Positions 13,001-26,460 of a stretch of 64,000 nt of DNA are shown one piece after another. The notes under the pieces were generated by a model. The model was not told where the DNA came from. It saw nothing but the letters and a program-made list of their open reading frames with translations, and did no database searches. The DNA lies in assembly GCA_022749755.1 (NCBI GenBank), contig CM040441.1:19407475-19471474 (forward strand), given 5' to 3'. This stretch comes from Azadirachta indica. Taxonomy: Eukaryota > Streptophyta > Magnoliopsida > Sapindales > Meliaceae. The stretch's first letter is position 1; each line of letters begins with the position of its first letter. Position numbers and translations under genes: made by a program.

Positions 13001-15944
13001 CGGCAGTATTTTGGTGTGGCACAACAAAGGGATATGACCAGACTCTTAAACTGCTATAATGCAATAAAAACTGAACATTGGTGATGGAGGGTTGTGTTAA
13101 GAGATCTTTGAACTTATCATGAAGTTGACTAGCCAATATAAATACTAATATTTGCCTACCCTTGGCAAGCAAATAAGTAAAAAGAGAAAGCAAGGATGGC
13201 TGCCATGCCTCCCACACCATCCCACTCCCAACTGTCGTTTGTTGTTGCTGACAAGGTAAACACCCCAAGGTAAACAGACTCAGACCTACTATTTTCCTTC
13301 AGATGAGAGGGATAGGGTTGAACAAAAGCAGGCAATGAATCAAAAATCAAATAAACTCTCCTCCGGTATAACCCCAACAATACACTGCCATATCTCCACA
13401 CTAACAAGAGTGGATCCCAATCAACTTGCAGAGATTTGATTTCACATCAAGGGGTGAAGTCCAACTTTTGCTGCTGGATTGCTAGAGCACATGCCCCTCA
13501 AATTGAAATCCATCCCAATCATACCAAACTCAGATTTGAACTATCTATGACATCAATTATATTTGTTTAGTTCTTTATTAAGTAAAGAAAATTATTATTC
13601 TTCAAAATTATGTAACGCTTGAGCATAAACTTTTCATTTCATACACTATATATAAACAGTACTACATTCTTTTTTAAGTAAATGCTTACAGAGTAATTGC
13701 CAGTCAAAAATATAATATATCTAACCAGTTCAAGTCCAAGCTCCAGAACATAGGTTAAGATATATAACACCAATCCAATGCTTTATCTCAACACGCATCA
13801 AACACAAACAGGCTTAGTATGAGGAAATGTCATATTTTATCTTACTCTATCCTCACATAAAATCCATTCCTATCCTGTGCAGCACACACAAACAAGAAAA
13901 CTTAAACACAATTTTTCATCACAACAATCAAGAAAACACATAAGAGCATAAAAGCATTAACTCAAATGCATTGACATATAAGTTTCTGCCATCATAAAAT
14001 TTTTCCTGCCTAACAAAAATGATGCAAGTAGAACCAAAGCTCAAATTTATGTGCTATGTTAAAAAACAAAACACAACATTTCATAAGAAAGCAAAAACAA
14101 AATATACTTCTAATATAAAATAAACCTGAATCTATATGAGTATCATCCAGGTATAAAATTTGAAGTTTATGTGTAACCTTTTCTTATATACAAAAAACTT
14201 AAGGAGGCAGCCATAGACTATGTCACCAGAAAATAAATGTCTATGAGATGGTATGATCTCAAAAATTAAAGAGGTTGGGGATTAGAGATATTAAAACTGT
14301 ATAAAAAATGCGTTGGCAGAATGAATTTAGCGTTGTCCTGTTACATAACATTATAAAAAAATAAATCTCTTGATAAAATAACATGGGTAAATACAAAACA
14401 TTCAAAAACCACAAGTAAATTAGAATGATAGTTACACTAGCCATGCAATAAAACCAACAGCAGAAACCCAAGAGGATTTAGGCAAATTGTTCCTAGAGCA
14501 AACTCACTTGTCCCTGTTAGCAGCAGCCTTCTGCCGAACTTCTATTATCCTTTCCTTATCGTTTACTAGGGCCACAAGGCTCTGAGATTTCTTTCTGACA
14601 TTGTTACCCTGGTCCCTCCCACTAGAATCAATATATTGGAAATCGGACAAAGTCTGTACCATAAACAAAAGATTGGTCTTAGACATTGACAAGATTATCA
14701 GAGACATGTCATGTAATCAACTTTTTATGGCTTTCAAACAGCATTATGGAACTGGAAATTACCGATATTTGATATGAGTGCTCTCGGATATCATCTATGA
14801 CACGCTCAGACCCATGGGCTACTAGGTATTCCAAAACAGTCAAAGCCTGAAGCAACACTAGAAAAATTTCAGTTCTATTTTGCAGGAAAATGTAGTAAAA
14901 AGATGCAACATCTGTATGAAAATAAATAAAAGCTATAATACCTAAAATCACAGCAAGTTAATAGCTAATAAGAGTTTTGGATATAGAAAATAATTTATAC
15001 AACCCAAATGGAAAGATACATAAGAAAAACAAATTTATCCAGCAGAAAAACAAATAACAAGTAGAAGCCAAATGATCCAACTAACAAATACAAATAAATG
15101 CTGACCTTGTAGACATGACGCCAATTCTTTCCAGTGTCATTAATCCGTTTCCAAATCACTGCCATAATCATCTGGTATTCATGACTGCAAAATTTTTCAA
15201 AATAAGTTCCTTTGAACTAAATGAAGCACTGCAAAGCACCAAAGAAAAGATTGTTCAAGCTTACTAGTTCCTGGTAGCCTGTGCAATATCTGCAAGAAGC
15301 GTTCCATGCGGACCCCATGGCTCATTGCTAGTAGCATCAAGGACCTGAAAAAATAATTGTACATACAAAACTAAAATCACATGATGTCACATCACAAGCT
15401 CTCTATAAACTAACTCAACACAAAACAAGCCCTAGAGCAACAGATATAACAATCACCATGAAGGAATTGCCCATGTCAATTCGGCAATTGTTAAAAGGAA
15501 CTTCATGAAGATACCTTACAATACCATATCCACAAATCTAACCCACACTAGCCATAACTAGCTAAACAAACAAGGAATCTATAGGAAAAAGGGGGAAAGT
15601 TTACCTTTTGTTCTATTCCAGGAACTTTAAGCACCTTTTTGTTGACCTCTCTCTTACTGCAAGAAGACAAAAGGAGAGAAAATTTAGAAATTTATCAATC
15701 AAATGTGTGATAAAAGCATCTGAACAAAAAAGGGACCCAGAGGTTCACGATTAGAAAGCCTTGAATTATTGAATTCCATCCAAAATTCGAGTTTAATTTC
15801 CTTTTTAGACCATTTTTACATTAAATGATACTAAGAGAGATTGAAAACTAAAAGTATCAATGTGGTTACCAATATAGGAACTGTTCATTAAAATAATTCT
15901 CAGACTTACATGTCCCTAAATGTTTGATCGAAAACTTTCTTCAT
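7014..15944 (-). CDS. EPSIN2: ENTH-domain clathrin adaptor, EPSIN2/EPSIN3-like; frame broken by a 7-bp duplication in exon 11
   Basis: Epsins bind phosphoinositides and clathrin/AP adaptors and sort cargo between Golgi, endosomes, vacuole and plasma membrane. Coding exons, 5' to 3': 15910-15944, 15605-15656, 15265-15344, 15106-15184, 14763-14846, 14508-14653, 12204-12572, 11656-11751, 11314-11570, 9558-9772, 7586-8643, 7014-7492. The first six encode the ENTH domain ([49 protein letters not shown]). Then come a basic Arg/Tyr/Asp-rich linker, the plant-epsin segment [20 protein letters not shown] with a PPSY motif, [10 protein letters not shown], a DPF motif (TFEDPFGD), Ser/Pro/Gln-rich repeats, [16 protein letters not shown] and a Met-Gly-rich tail. 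Exon 11 is 1058 nt; a 7-bp tandem duplication (8069-8082) puts a TAA at 8065-8067, giving 663 aa. Without the extra 7 bp the phase into exon 12 is exact and the product would be 980 aa, the family size. All else is intact, so this is either a recent lesion or a sequence error. EPSIN2 and EPSIN3 cannot be told apart here. Confidence 0.92.
7935..8297 (-). repeat. Internal coding tandem repeat in epsin exon 11 (period 183 bp)
   Basis: Two adjacent in-frame copies of about 61 codons encode [21 protein letters not shown], then QMPSGSAA and GNFISQGSS. The upstream-coding copy lies at roughly 8115-8297 and the second at roughly 7935-8114. A third, more diverged copy ([20 protein letters not shown]) follows at about 7840-7930. 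The repeats fall in the disordered Ser/Pro/Gln-rich part of the protein. The 7-bp duplication is in the second copy. Confidence 0.8.
8069..8082 (-). repeat. 7-bp tandem duplication (CACTCGG twice on the plus strand) in epsin exon 11
   Basis: Plus-strand 8069-8075 and 8076-8082 are identical. The paralogous internal repeat 183 bp away has the same context with a single copy at 8259-8265. The extra copy shifts the epsin frame and creates an in-frame TAA seven bases further on. Confidence 0.95.
10498..10519 (+). repeat. G22 homopolymer in an epsin intron
   Basis: An uninterrupted run of 22 G, preceded by TTTTTTTTTGGGGTT and followed by TGTGTG, lies in the intron between coding exons 9 and 10. 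On the transcribed sense it is C22. Runs this long are rare in plant DNA and are a frequent place for length errors. Confidence 0.95.
10791..10962. mobile_element. Small hAT-like MITE candidate in an epsin intron
   Basis: The left end reads GGATGCATTTGGGAGCGCTT and the reverse complement of the right end reads GGCTGGGTTGGGATGTTC, an imperfect terminal inverted repeat. The interior has the -AAAAGTGC- and -GCCAAACA- words common in plant hAT-type MITEs. I could not define a target-site duplication. Confidence 0.35.
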
Positions 15945-16900
15945 TGCCGACAGTGTATAAAATAATCAATGAACTTTAATAACAGTTGGAACTGCCCCCG
16001 CCCACTTCAAATGAAACAAAACCTCTTCAAAATATTTTTCATGCCCTGTTTAAAGAAAGATCAAAATGATTAATACCAGATGCCAATACAATTAGTTATC
16101 AATAACAACATCAAGGAAACAAGAAAGATTCTTTCAAGTACAAAAGGGAAACAAGAAAGATCCTCTCATATGATAACAATGTTGAGCAAATAGATAAACC
16201 AATACATCAATTAGTAACACAGACTCGAATTACCCACCAAATTTATCAACCACACCCAAATCAAACATGAAATAATCATTGTGAAAATGAAATTAAACTA
16301 AGAATTAAATCTCAATTAGATAAAATTGATGATTTATAGACAAACTGAAGCAGACATATCATAAAAGAAATCTAAAAGGGGTTCAATTTTATATCATCGG
16401 TACAGATCCATCAGAAACCCAGAAGCAAAATTAAGCAGAATTGCAACGTAGTACTTGTAAACCAATACAGATGAAGGTTCATACGCAAATCAAAAGAATG
16501 CAAGTTATGATCAAAACAAGGGAACAATTAATTTAATTTATACAGCAATTAAAAATCAAATTATAGACAAGTAAAGCAGAAACAGCTGATTCAGATTTCA
16601 AAATTAAAAAAAAAAATTAGATCTAGAGCCAAAACAATTGGAAATGAAATCCAGATCCGATTCAGCGGCAAAACAGAAAAATGAAACCTCATCGAGACGA
16701 AGCGAAACGAAACAGATTAGAAATGAAATCCAGATCTGACCAAAGAGACAATTGAGAGAGGTCGTAAACTAAATTCTTTAAGAAGAGAAAAGGAAAGAAA
16801 ATGCTTACCAAGAAACAGGAGAGCGGTCTGTGTTTATGTTTTGGTTCAATTTCTCTTTCTATAAAATCGGGGGAGAGAGAGAGAGAGAGAGAGAGAGTTA
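15945..16900 (-). promoter_or_regulatory. Epsin 5'UTR exon, leader intron and CT microsatellite
   Basis: On the minus strand a clean donor (CTTG/GTAAGC) at 16808 ends a probable non-coding leader exon of about 16809-16900. A likely acceptor (GGGGCAG/TTCC) lies near 15994, giving a leader intron of about 0.8 kb before the ATG at 15944. The leader begins next to a (CT)n run (GA on the plus strand, about 16869-16897), a common feature of plant 5'UTRs. The transcription start is inferred, not seen. Confidence 0.55.
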
Positions 16901-19900
16901 AAAATACAAAGAAAAATTGAATTAAAAAGACAGCGCAACTTACACGCAGCTAATTTTGGGCTTCATGTTTTTTTAATAATTAATTAATTATTATTATTAT
17001 TATTATACAGACGGAAATTACATTAAAAAAATTAAAATATCTGTTAATTTTTTTTTAAGTTTTGTATTCAATTGAGCGTAATCTGTCTATTTTTAAAGAA
17101 ATTTACTTTTGATTTAGAGAATTTATTATTAAAGTCATTTATTTTTTATTGTAATAATTTAATTTTAATTCTTACGAAGAAGTGGAAAGCTGGCGCAAGG
17201 TTGGCTTCTAGATTATTAATAATAACATTTTAGTCCTTAATATTAAAAAAATAACAAATTTGCCTAATTGTCTTATACTTGAGAATTTAGTCATAAGAAT
17301 TTAGTCCCATCTTAAATCTTTATTCACAGAAATTACTTATAATTCTAAAATGTCATATTTGAGAACATGATATCAAAATTCATTATTTTATTAAATTTTA
17401 GGGCTACGTATGTTATTAACCTTCAATTTCTTGTTTCCCACTTGCAACTAGATTCTAACTTTCAACGTGTCCAAATGACATATTAAAATAATGTTGCATA
17501 GAATAAAGTGCCCCATAATAATTCTCTTTCTTGTTAAGTTGTTAACACCATCTATTCTTACCATTTTTAATTTTCATGCCTTTCTTTTTTGTTGTGTCGG
17601 TCTATACTAAGTAAAATACACAATTATGTATACAATTAAAATTTTAAAGAGGCATTCTGCTTCCCTAACATTTGTGAAAATTACATATAAAGAAAAAATT
17701 TGTAAAAATTTACAAAGACTTTCCTATTATAATGTTATTGTCTAATTAACCATGGGTTGAAAATTAGAAAAATAGTAAAAATTTAAATAATATCATTAGT
17801 GAAACTCTAACCCTACCATTCTTTTACCCAATCATTTTTTTCTCTTAAACTCTAAACATACTGACCTAAAAAAAGCACTTGAAAAGGAATCCCGTTGGCT
17901 TACCTATCCCAATAAAGTTTATGATTGGCCCAAAGAACATCTCGAGATTTAGGCGACTACATTTAATATGACTAGTAAATATGTCCCTCCTCATATCAAC
18001 ATATTTTATTATCTAAATAAATTACACTTATTTTTTAATACAAGTAGCCGAATGGTTTGTTATAATTTTTTACTATCATTCGACTTTTATTGAGGCTTTT
18101 ACTTCTGTTCAATATATAATAACAAAAGCTAACTTTAGTTGGTTAATTTGATTAGTTCATTGATGGTCGATAAACATGATGGTCTAAAAGATAATCCCAC
18201 ATGTATTTCATGTATATCTCATTAGTGATTTTAAAAAACCTTGTGAATTGACTAAGGCTGCAGTTATGATTTTGACTATATTCATTAAATCTTTTGGTTT
18301 AACAAGTTATTCTTTACCTTGAGACCAAATTGTGTATTGGGCAATAAAATTGTAACAAGCATGCCAAAAGCAATTTCAGTAATAAAATTTTATTTGATAG
18401 AGCTATAACATGGAAATGCTAATGTGGTACATTAAGAGTTTAAAATAAAAATTGAATAGGTAAAAAGGGTTTCATTAATGAGATCATTTGGACATATAGC
18501 ACTTTTGTAACGGTTACCTAGATGATGGCAATATAATAGGGGAGGTCTCAATAACTTTCATAAATGTTTCTCTTTGTGTAATTTTTGTGAATCTCAGGGG
18601 AGGTATATACAAATATTCTAAATTTTAAATTTTGTGTGCTGTAATAATTAATTTGTCTACATACTTTTTGAAATAACATAATATACTATAATTTTGTTAA
18701 TTTTAACATTTTAGTCCCCATAAGTTGTTAAAACATGGTTAAAACACAAGCAGGGGTAGCAAAAATTCCTGTATGGACGGATGCTCGAGTTGTTCAAGTT
18801 GGGAAATGCTATAAATTTATTCTCTTTCGATGAAATGAGTTGGAGACTAGATGAAAAGTCATCTTCGTCTATTTCTTGGGCAGGAATGAGGATTGGATTT
18901 ATTAATTTTTTGGGGTAATTTGCATGTCATTTTATTTTATTTGATAAAATAGCACAAAAATTTAATTTTATCAATTAAGTCCTTTCATTTTATTTGATAA
19001 AATATCACAAAAGTTTAAAGATTTTCAATGTAATTGATTAAGTCCATCAAGTTTTTAACATTAAAAGAAAATTGTTGGAATTGTCAGTTATAAGGAAAAA
19101 AATTACAGAAGTTTTAATTATTAGAATAATAAATTTTAATGGAAGAAAAATAAATAAATATCAACTAAAATAACCAATTTATAATCAATAAGCTATTTTT
19201 CTTAAATATAGTAATATTAAATTAACAAAGACAAAAAAGATCTTCGAAAGATTTTATTTTCTCTTTAGTATTTCATTTTCTCATTTACCAAATAAAATAT
19301 TATTTCTATAATGTTAACAATAAATATAAAATTCTAAGATTCATTTATTATATTTTCTCTAATTTATTTTTGTCAATTTTATTAAGAATTAGAGTTATAG
19401 TTTATTTAAATCAATATTTATATATAAAATTAAAATAATTTAAAATAAATGATCACATTTTCTCTATTTTTAAAAGGTGATGAAAAAAGTTGAAGGTAAT
19501 AATTAATCAAATTTGTTTCTTTGTTCTGATATAATTCTTGTTAATTATAACATTTTAGATAAATTGTATCAATTAAATTGGTGATTATTGTCAATTATAT
19601 TATTTTTCACATATTATTTATAACATTATTTTTATTAAATTATTGTGATAATATTTGAACAAATAGTGATGACTGGTTATGGTGTCTATAATTATTTGTA
19701 TAAGATTTACAATTATTATTATCATTTTGTTAAGTGTGTAATTATTATGAGTATCATTTTATTTTTTTCATATTATCATTAATTTGTTTTAAATTTATTA
19801 TTTATATTTGTTATGAAAATATTAACAAAAATAATTTTGATTTAGATTAAACTCAATAATAAAAATTAGACTAATTAATAGAAATTAAATTATAAAAAAT

Positions 19901-21990
19901 TCAAAGAATTAGAAGATCGAGGATGAGGATTGGACTTTGCATTTGAAAAATTCTTGTCCTATATGTATTTGACTCTGTCCTTCTTTTCACCCAAACAAAG
20001 ACAGGCTAAGGATAGAGATCCCTCCTAAAAAATACCCGTTTGTCTGAAAAATTTTTAAAATTGTTTTTGAATTAAATTCTATAAATAAAAAGTAGAAAAT
20101 GAAAAAAAAGGTCGTTTTCTTAATTTTTATCTTAGTTGTATTCTAATACAGTTGAAACACTATTTTTTAGTATTTTAAACTTATTTTATAATATCTCTTT
20201 TTTAATTTTAAATTTCTAACTTCTATATTATTTTTAATTTTGATATTTATTTAAAAACTTGGCTCCATTTTATTCATCACAAACTTTCTTCTTCAAATTG
20301 TCATAGTTAGCTCTTTCTCACAGTTCATTAAGTCAATTGTTTGCATTTTTTTAAGGTATGTTCTAATATTTTTTTAATTAATATATTTTAACAAAAAAAT
20401 TTAATTTTGAACAATATTTGATTTTTTAATTTACATTTCTTTTTCATGGTATGCAATTTAAATTTGTATCATATTTTGGTTGATATGATTGTATGAATAT
20501 TCTTTTAGACATAAATTTATACTTAATTGTCATGCATGTATCAATTATTTATATAATTAAAATTATGATTTCTATTGGATAGGATGGGCCCAAAAATTAA
20601 GGTAAGAGTCCATGATTTAATGGAGTTTTTGAAAACTTATAATTGCATGTATAAATTAAGATTGTACATATGAATTGGGATTCTACTTGATTAAGTGGAG
20701 ACTTTTAAAAATTGTAGTTATACATATAAATTAGGATTTTTAAGATAAACAAAATAATATTTATAATATTTATGTTCTAAATTAGTGAAATAGTGACACT
20801 AAGCTTTCTAAGTTGTATTTCAATTTTCATATAAGTGATGTGGTTTTCATAATTTGGGTAGTTATTATTTATTTTATGAAAGTTACATTACTACTTGGAC
20901 TATAATTGTATAATTACTTGAAATTAAAATTACTCATTTGCTTAAACAATAAGTGGGTATGTGTGTACATAATCCTAATAGAAAGATAAAATATACAAAT
21001 AAAATTATTATTTATTTATATTTTTTCTTTGTGAAATATGATTATAACACACCGACTATCAATTAATATAGAGAAAGGCATGATTGGCTTTAATAGGAAG
21101 AAATAAATTTAAACAAAATTAACTTTTCTTGTCAAACGTGAAGTTTTTGGACTTGTAGTCCAAACACCTAAAATGATTAAACTCATTGGATATAAATGAA
21201 TATTTGTAAGAAATGTAATGAAAATAGCAAGATTATAAGGTAAAAAGACATAACTCATTGTTCAAGGTTTTTCTCAGAGATTTGAAATTAATTTTATTAA
21301 CACATATTTTCTTACAATGGATCAAATTACATTTGATTTTTTAATAAGTTTGACGGTCTTTGAACAACTTGATATGTGTCTTATGAATATAGTGACAATT
21401 TATTTGTATGAGTCACTTGGTGCTAATATATATATATATATATATACATAAATATACTTTGAGGATTCAAAATCCCTAAAATATCATAGTTTGTATTCAA
21501 TTAACCTACAACGAATCTTATATGTATCGAAACAATTTGGAGGTACGTAGTATAATTGTGTACATGAATACTTGATTAAAGAAAAAGATATTAATAATTC
21601 AGTATATGCCCATACATAATTATAAGAAATGCAAAATCTAGATTTTACCATGAGAGCACTATATGTTAATGACATGAATTCAATTGGAACTTTTAAAGAC
21701 TTCTAAAATTGATGAATACTTGAAAAAAAATTGAAATGAAAGATTAAGTAAAACTAAATATTGTCTTGGCTTGCAAATTGAGTACAAGCCTAAATTTTTA
21801 TACATTAATATGTCTATCTTGAAAAGATTTTAAAATGTTTCATTCTAAACAAAACTTATCCATTAAATCCATCTATATTTCATAGCAGACTCCTAATTAG
21901 TTGAATCTTTAACTTGCATTGTTTCAATATAACATTTTGGTTTTATCAATCAATAAGAAGTAATACAATGAAGGCAAGTAACCCTCTGTT
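16901..21990. other. AT-rich gene-free spacer upstream of epsin
   Basis: It begins with the epsin promoter, which holds an ATTA/TTA-rich stretch at about 16975-17005 and one TGGGCT site-II-like word near 16957. No protein family could be recognised in any frame further on. An (AT)n microsatellite lies at about 21427-21446. Confidence 0.5.
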
Positions 21991-21999
21991 GGTTTAGGA

Positions 22000-23160
22000 A
22001 TTCTATAAGAGCATATTAACATAGAACTTGATGTACTTGGTTTCTCTTGAGTGGTTTCTTCTTCGGGATTATCTTAACCTCTATGTTGCACATCCTTACA
22101 AGTGATCTTTTTAAAACCAACAAATTCTTTCTTTTCAACATTAGAATCAGTTTTACAAATTCTAATGCTGACTTATCTTTATACATTACTTTCCTATTGA
22201 ATATAACATCACTATTTCTAATGATTTGATGATTTTTCATAATCTTAAATTTGGTATGCAAATTCATCATTTTCATATCTAATAACAGCCTATTTTCTAG
22301 TTTTAGGATCTAGTTTACTTGTTTTAGTATAATTTATATGCATATAAGATATACAATCAAATACTCTTAGGTATAAAATGTTTACCCCTTTTCAACTTCA
22401 AACTTCCTCTAGTATTTTTTCATCTAAAGGGATAAAGGCTCGCAGTTGATCAGGTGAAAGTAAAGGTGGATCGAACTCCAATCTTGGCCTATGTCTCTTC
22501 ACATCCGACTTTCATTTATGTAATCATGAGGGATCCAGTGCTAAGGCTCTATAAAGTTATTAAGTTGGCCTGTATGTATTCTTATACTCGTTGCATGTTC
22601 ATTCAAAGTTCTGCTTATATGTTCCACCATGCAATTTTACTACGATGTCTTGGGAATGGTATTCTTCATTCTAATCTGATTAGTTACACAAAGTTCTCTA
22701 AAATATAGGTCTTTGTATTCTTTTTCATTATCAAATCTCTAGCTCTTCACTTTTAAGCAAGATTCATTTTTTACCATAGTTTTTTATTTTCTAAAATTAT
22801 TAAAGACTTTCGATATTCTTTTAAGAAAATAAACCTGAACCTTCCTTGTAAAATCATCAATGAAGGTGACATAATATAGAGAACCTTATAGGGATTGAAT
22901 TTGAGTAAGTCCTTATACATATATATGAACCAACTCTGATTTTTCTAACTAGTTGCTCGCCAATTTTTTAGAAGCTAACTTTTTTTTTTGGTCCACCAAA
23001 GATGCAAACCCCACATAGACCAATATCAACAGATTTTAAGTCTGATAACTTTCTTTTGGCCATAAGCGACTCTTTTCCTTTCTAGCTCCTATGGCCCAAC
23101 CTTTAATGCCATAATTTTGACTTGTCATCTACATTAACAATAGCAATGGTATTCCCCATG
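22000..23160 (-). pseudogene. Ty1/copia polyprotein remnant: GAG-pre-integrase and integrase core
   Basis: Read on the minus strand, and tolerating stops and frameshifts, the region gives in order: NTIAIVNVDDKSKLWH and an RLGH motif (GAG-pre-integrase, about 23080-23150), KRKLSDLKSVDIGLCG, a YVTFIDDFTRKVQVYF-like string (integrase core, about 22820-22890), a TLNEHATSIRIHTGQL-like string (about 22560-22630) and the -SDVIFNRKVMYKDKS- string before the reverse transcriptase (about 22170-22230). Order and spacing fit a copia pol. Multiple stops and shifts show it is dead. No reverse transcriptase or RNase H was recognised below 22000. Confidence 0.8.
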
Positions 23161-24749
23161 TGTTAAGGTGTTAAAAATGTTTATCGAATAAATAGGGGAA
23201 AATAACTTAGAGAGTTTAAAAAATTTATATAAATATACAGTTTTAATATCAAATAATAAGAAGGAAAAAAAATACCTCTTTATGTTTATCAATTTTTTTT
23301 ATTATAGGTTTTCTTTCACTAATGGTTTCCAAACTAATTCTTTTTTGGTGGTAGGAAAGAGAAGAGTGAGCATATTTAACAAAAAGATCTTACGAGAAAA
23401 GTGATTTTTTTGCTGTAATACACGTAAAAAGAAAGACTTTAGGGTTTCTAACACTTTAGGTTTCTTTTATATCATCCCTATTTTAATCAAAATAATTTTA
23501 ATTAAAGTCAAAAAAATTAATTAATTAATAACATTTATTCATTAATTAAATATGAAAGACAACTCCTTAATTTTAATTAAAATAAATAAATTAATATTTA
23601 TTAATTAATTAAATTTGTAAAATAACTTCTAATAGAAGTGATATTCTAACTAATTTAAAATTAATATTTGAAAGAAACAATAAAGAGGACAAATATCTTT
23701 TTTGAATTTATCCATTTAATTAATTAAATCCAAATTAAAATACGTATTCTAGAAAACTATTTTCTAAATATATAAATATTAAATGTTATAATTTGATCCA
23801 TTGTATTATTTATTGTATGATTTAGGAGATGGTATTGGGGACCTATGGACCTAAAATTTGAAGTTCCAATAAATTTAGATAATTAATTAAACTTTTTAAT
23901 TTATTAATTTTTAGTATTATTTCACTAAAAATCTGGAATTGAATTTTTGAAATTATTAATATATTTTACTTACAAAACTTTGAGTAATCTATCAATATAA
24001 TCATTATATGTAATTTAACCATCTCTAAACGATCCATAATTAGAGTTAGGTTAATTTTTCGTTTTACTCTAGTTAAATCTTTATTTTTTATCCTTAAGTT
24101 TCATTAATTCTTTACTGAATAATTAGTTTATAAATCAATTGTAAATTGAACACTTAAACTATTCAATTCCAGAATCGACAGTTAAGGGAACCATCCTCTA
24201 ACTTTCAATAGAAAGGAATGGATTTCGTATCTGTAAGTCATATTCCTAGCTATTTATTTCGTTAAATCTTCAAGATACAAGTGTTGAGTTGTTTTTAGAA
24301 CAAAAATCTTAAAAAGTAACATAAAAAACTCAATAACATAAAAATGAGTTTATAACTATTTAGGATTAAGATTGATTTACGTATAATCATCTATTGATAT
24401 TATTTGAATTCTCAGAATAATGTAATTTATATGTAAATTCAAATTATGTTTGATCAAGTCCTATGTAATCATATTTTTAATGTTAGTGGATCGCATGAGT
24501 AATATTTAATTAAATAACCCAACTTTAATTAATTTATTATGGATTGTTTTAATTTATTATCCATAATCATAATCCTCTCGTATGTATATAACACTTATAT
24601 ATACTAAAATTATGGTTACATAAATAAACTAGCATTTTTCTGATATTAATTAACATCAAATATATACATAATTAAGTATAAAGAAACAACAATTTTGTAT
24701 ATTTTAAAAAGTGTACAAATTACTTGCTTTTAAGACACTATCCTTAACA
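23161..24749. mobile_element. LTR-like insertion splitting the copia remnant (possible solo LTR)
   Basis: The interval starts TGTTAAGG and ends CCTTAACA, a perfect 8-bp terminal inverted repeat with the TG...CA ends of an LTR. It separates two parts of the copia coding region (22.0-23.16 kb and 24.75-25.1 kb) that are normally adjacent. It is AT-rich and non-coding; one stretch (about 24180-24240) resembles LTR sequence of plant copia elements. The 5-bp flanks (CCATG and TGAGG) do not match, so insertion is not proven. Confidence 0.4.
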
Positions 24750-25110
24750 TGAGGCTATGTAAAATACCATTATTCTATTCTCCATGTTTGAGGTCACATA
24801 AAGAGTTCTTGTCTTTTTTCTATAAGCTATGACAAGAGCTCCCCTGGAAATCTTCATTCACAACTTAAAAAGGTTATCTTGTAACTTATTTATCAAGTTG
24901 CATGATCTACTGAAATTAAATTCGTTCTAAGATCATGAATATGTCTTGCATTTCTCAACATCTATATTGTCTAGTTTGACAACTTCATATGAATTTCTCC
25001 TTTTCCCCTGATTTTTAAGGTCTTGTCATTAGTTGAATGGATTTTTTTGAAATCATTATTAACGTACTTTTATATGATCTCAGCTCATAGAGTAGAATTA
25101 AATGATGTTT
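24750..25110 (-). pseudogene. Ty1/copia remnant: region just before GAG-pre-integrase
   Basis: On the minus strand a decayed string including LKIRGKGEIHMKLSN, MLRNARHIHDLRTNLISVDH and an ELFM tail fits the copia segment between the protease and the GAG-pre-integrase motif. It directly precedes the 22.0-23.16 kb remnant once the 1.6-kb interval between them is removed. Confidence 0.6.
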
Positions 25111-25189
25111 CTAAATCTAAAATCCAAGATTCTGATGGATGGCTGATACTCAAAATTGGAATATCATTTATTTAAACCATTGAAGTACA

Positions 25190-26460
25190 AATTTTAATAT
25201 GCTCATAAGTGCATCACTAGTAACCAATGACAAATTTATCTCGAGGTCAATCTCTCGTAAAATTGTAGTAGTTCAAACTCTTATTTATTTCCCTTAAATT
25301 ACTAAATTTAAACAAACTATAAGATCCTGACCACTTTAATCAAATGAAGTGTAAGGGACTTCAAATAAAATAATTAACTAAACTAGAAAAATGAGAAAAT
25401 AAAGAAGTTATGTTAAGTCTAATAAACCGAACAAGAGTAACTTTGGAATATTAATTACCTGATTCATTTAATATTTTAAGGCAAGATTGAATAGTTTATT
25501 GGTCTTTCCAATAAGGCTAAAAACCTCTAATGATCGTGGTTTATTCACACTTACAATCAATTAATTAATTTCTTTAATGTAAAGCCACTACTTATTTAGT
25601 TGGATTAATGATAAGGAAATCACACGACCATTTAAATTAAACCAAATCAATTAATTCGATTTATACTTTTGTTCAAGAAGACTAAATTAAGGCAAGATGA
25701 TATTTCTTAAACCTTAATCATAAACAATAGATGACCAATCTATAATTCATAATCAAAGGTATAAAGGATAATAAATAAGAATTAAACTCAAACTTTTATT
25801 AAACATAATTCGCCAAAATATCCAATACAATCATAGTGGCTAAGCCAAACTTCCAAGTTATATTTATCCTTTAATTATGAAATTCAAACTAATGAATTCA
25901 AATATTAAAGTTCTAAATATATTAATCAAACGTAAACAAACCTTAAAACAAGTCTTCCTTTTATCGAAGGTTTACTCCCAGGTTTTCAAAATGGTTGATC
26001 TTCCTTCTTAATCCCTTTGTGAAGATTATTGATTGAAGAATGAGGAATCACCAATATGTATATATATACCCTCTCTCCTTCAAAAAAACTTCTGTCATAG
26101 TTAATGAGAAAGTTATGCTCAAAATTCCTCTTGTGTGTCAAGGAAAAATTTTCTTCATATAGTCTCGACTTCCAGCTTGATTTTGACATTTAAGACATTC
26201 GAATTTGATTTTTGCGGTGAAGTGCAAAATTTTGTATATTTGAATTCTCTTTCCAAATATGGTTAAATCAAATTTGGAGAAAAGATATTTAAGAAAACAA
26301 AATCATTTGTTTCCTTTCTCTTTCTTAAGCATGTTTTTGGGCTTTTCTCCTGTACTTCCTACAAGTTACAAAAAAAAAAAAAAGAACTTAAAGTAACATA
26401 ATCTTAAGATAAAACATATGAAAAATAGTTAAAGAAAAAAAAATATTAGGATAAATATTG
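25190..26460 (-). mobile_element. Possible Ty3/gypsy (Athila/Tat-type) LTR
   Basis: Read on the minus strand the segment ends with ACGAGAGATTGACCTCGAGA and a GCACTTATGAGC string, resembling the 3' end of Athila/Tat-type LTRs, where a GATCGACCTC-like motif precedes the primer-binding site. It lies downstream, on the same strand, of the gypsy gag remnant at 29.3-29.8 kb. No exact LTR ends or direct repeats were found; the assignment rests on resemblance. Confidence 0.3.

Noticed and set aside
18735..20045. Possible non-autonomous element bounded by GGGGTAGCAAAAATTCC and CCTCCTAAAAAATACCCG
   Set aside because: Ends are only loosely inverted, there is no target duplication and no coding sequence; too weak to annotate.
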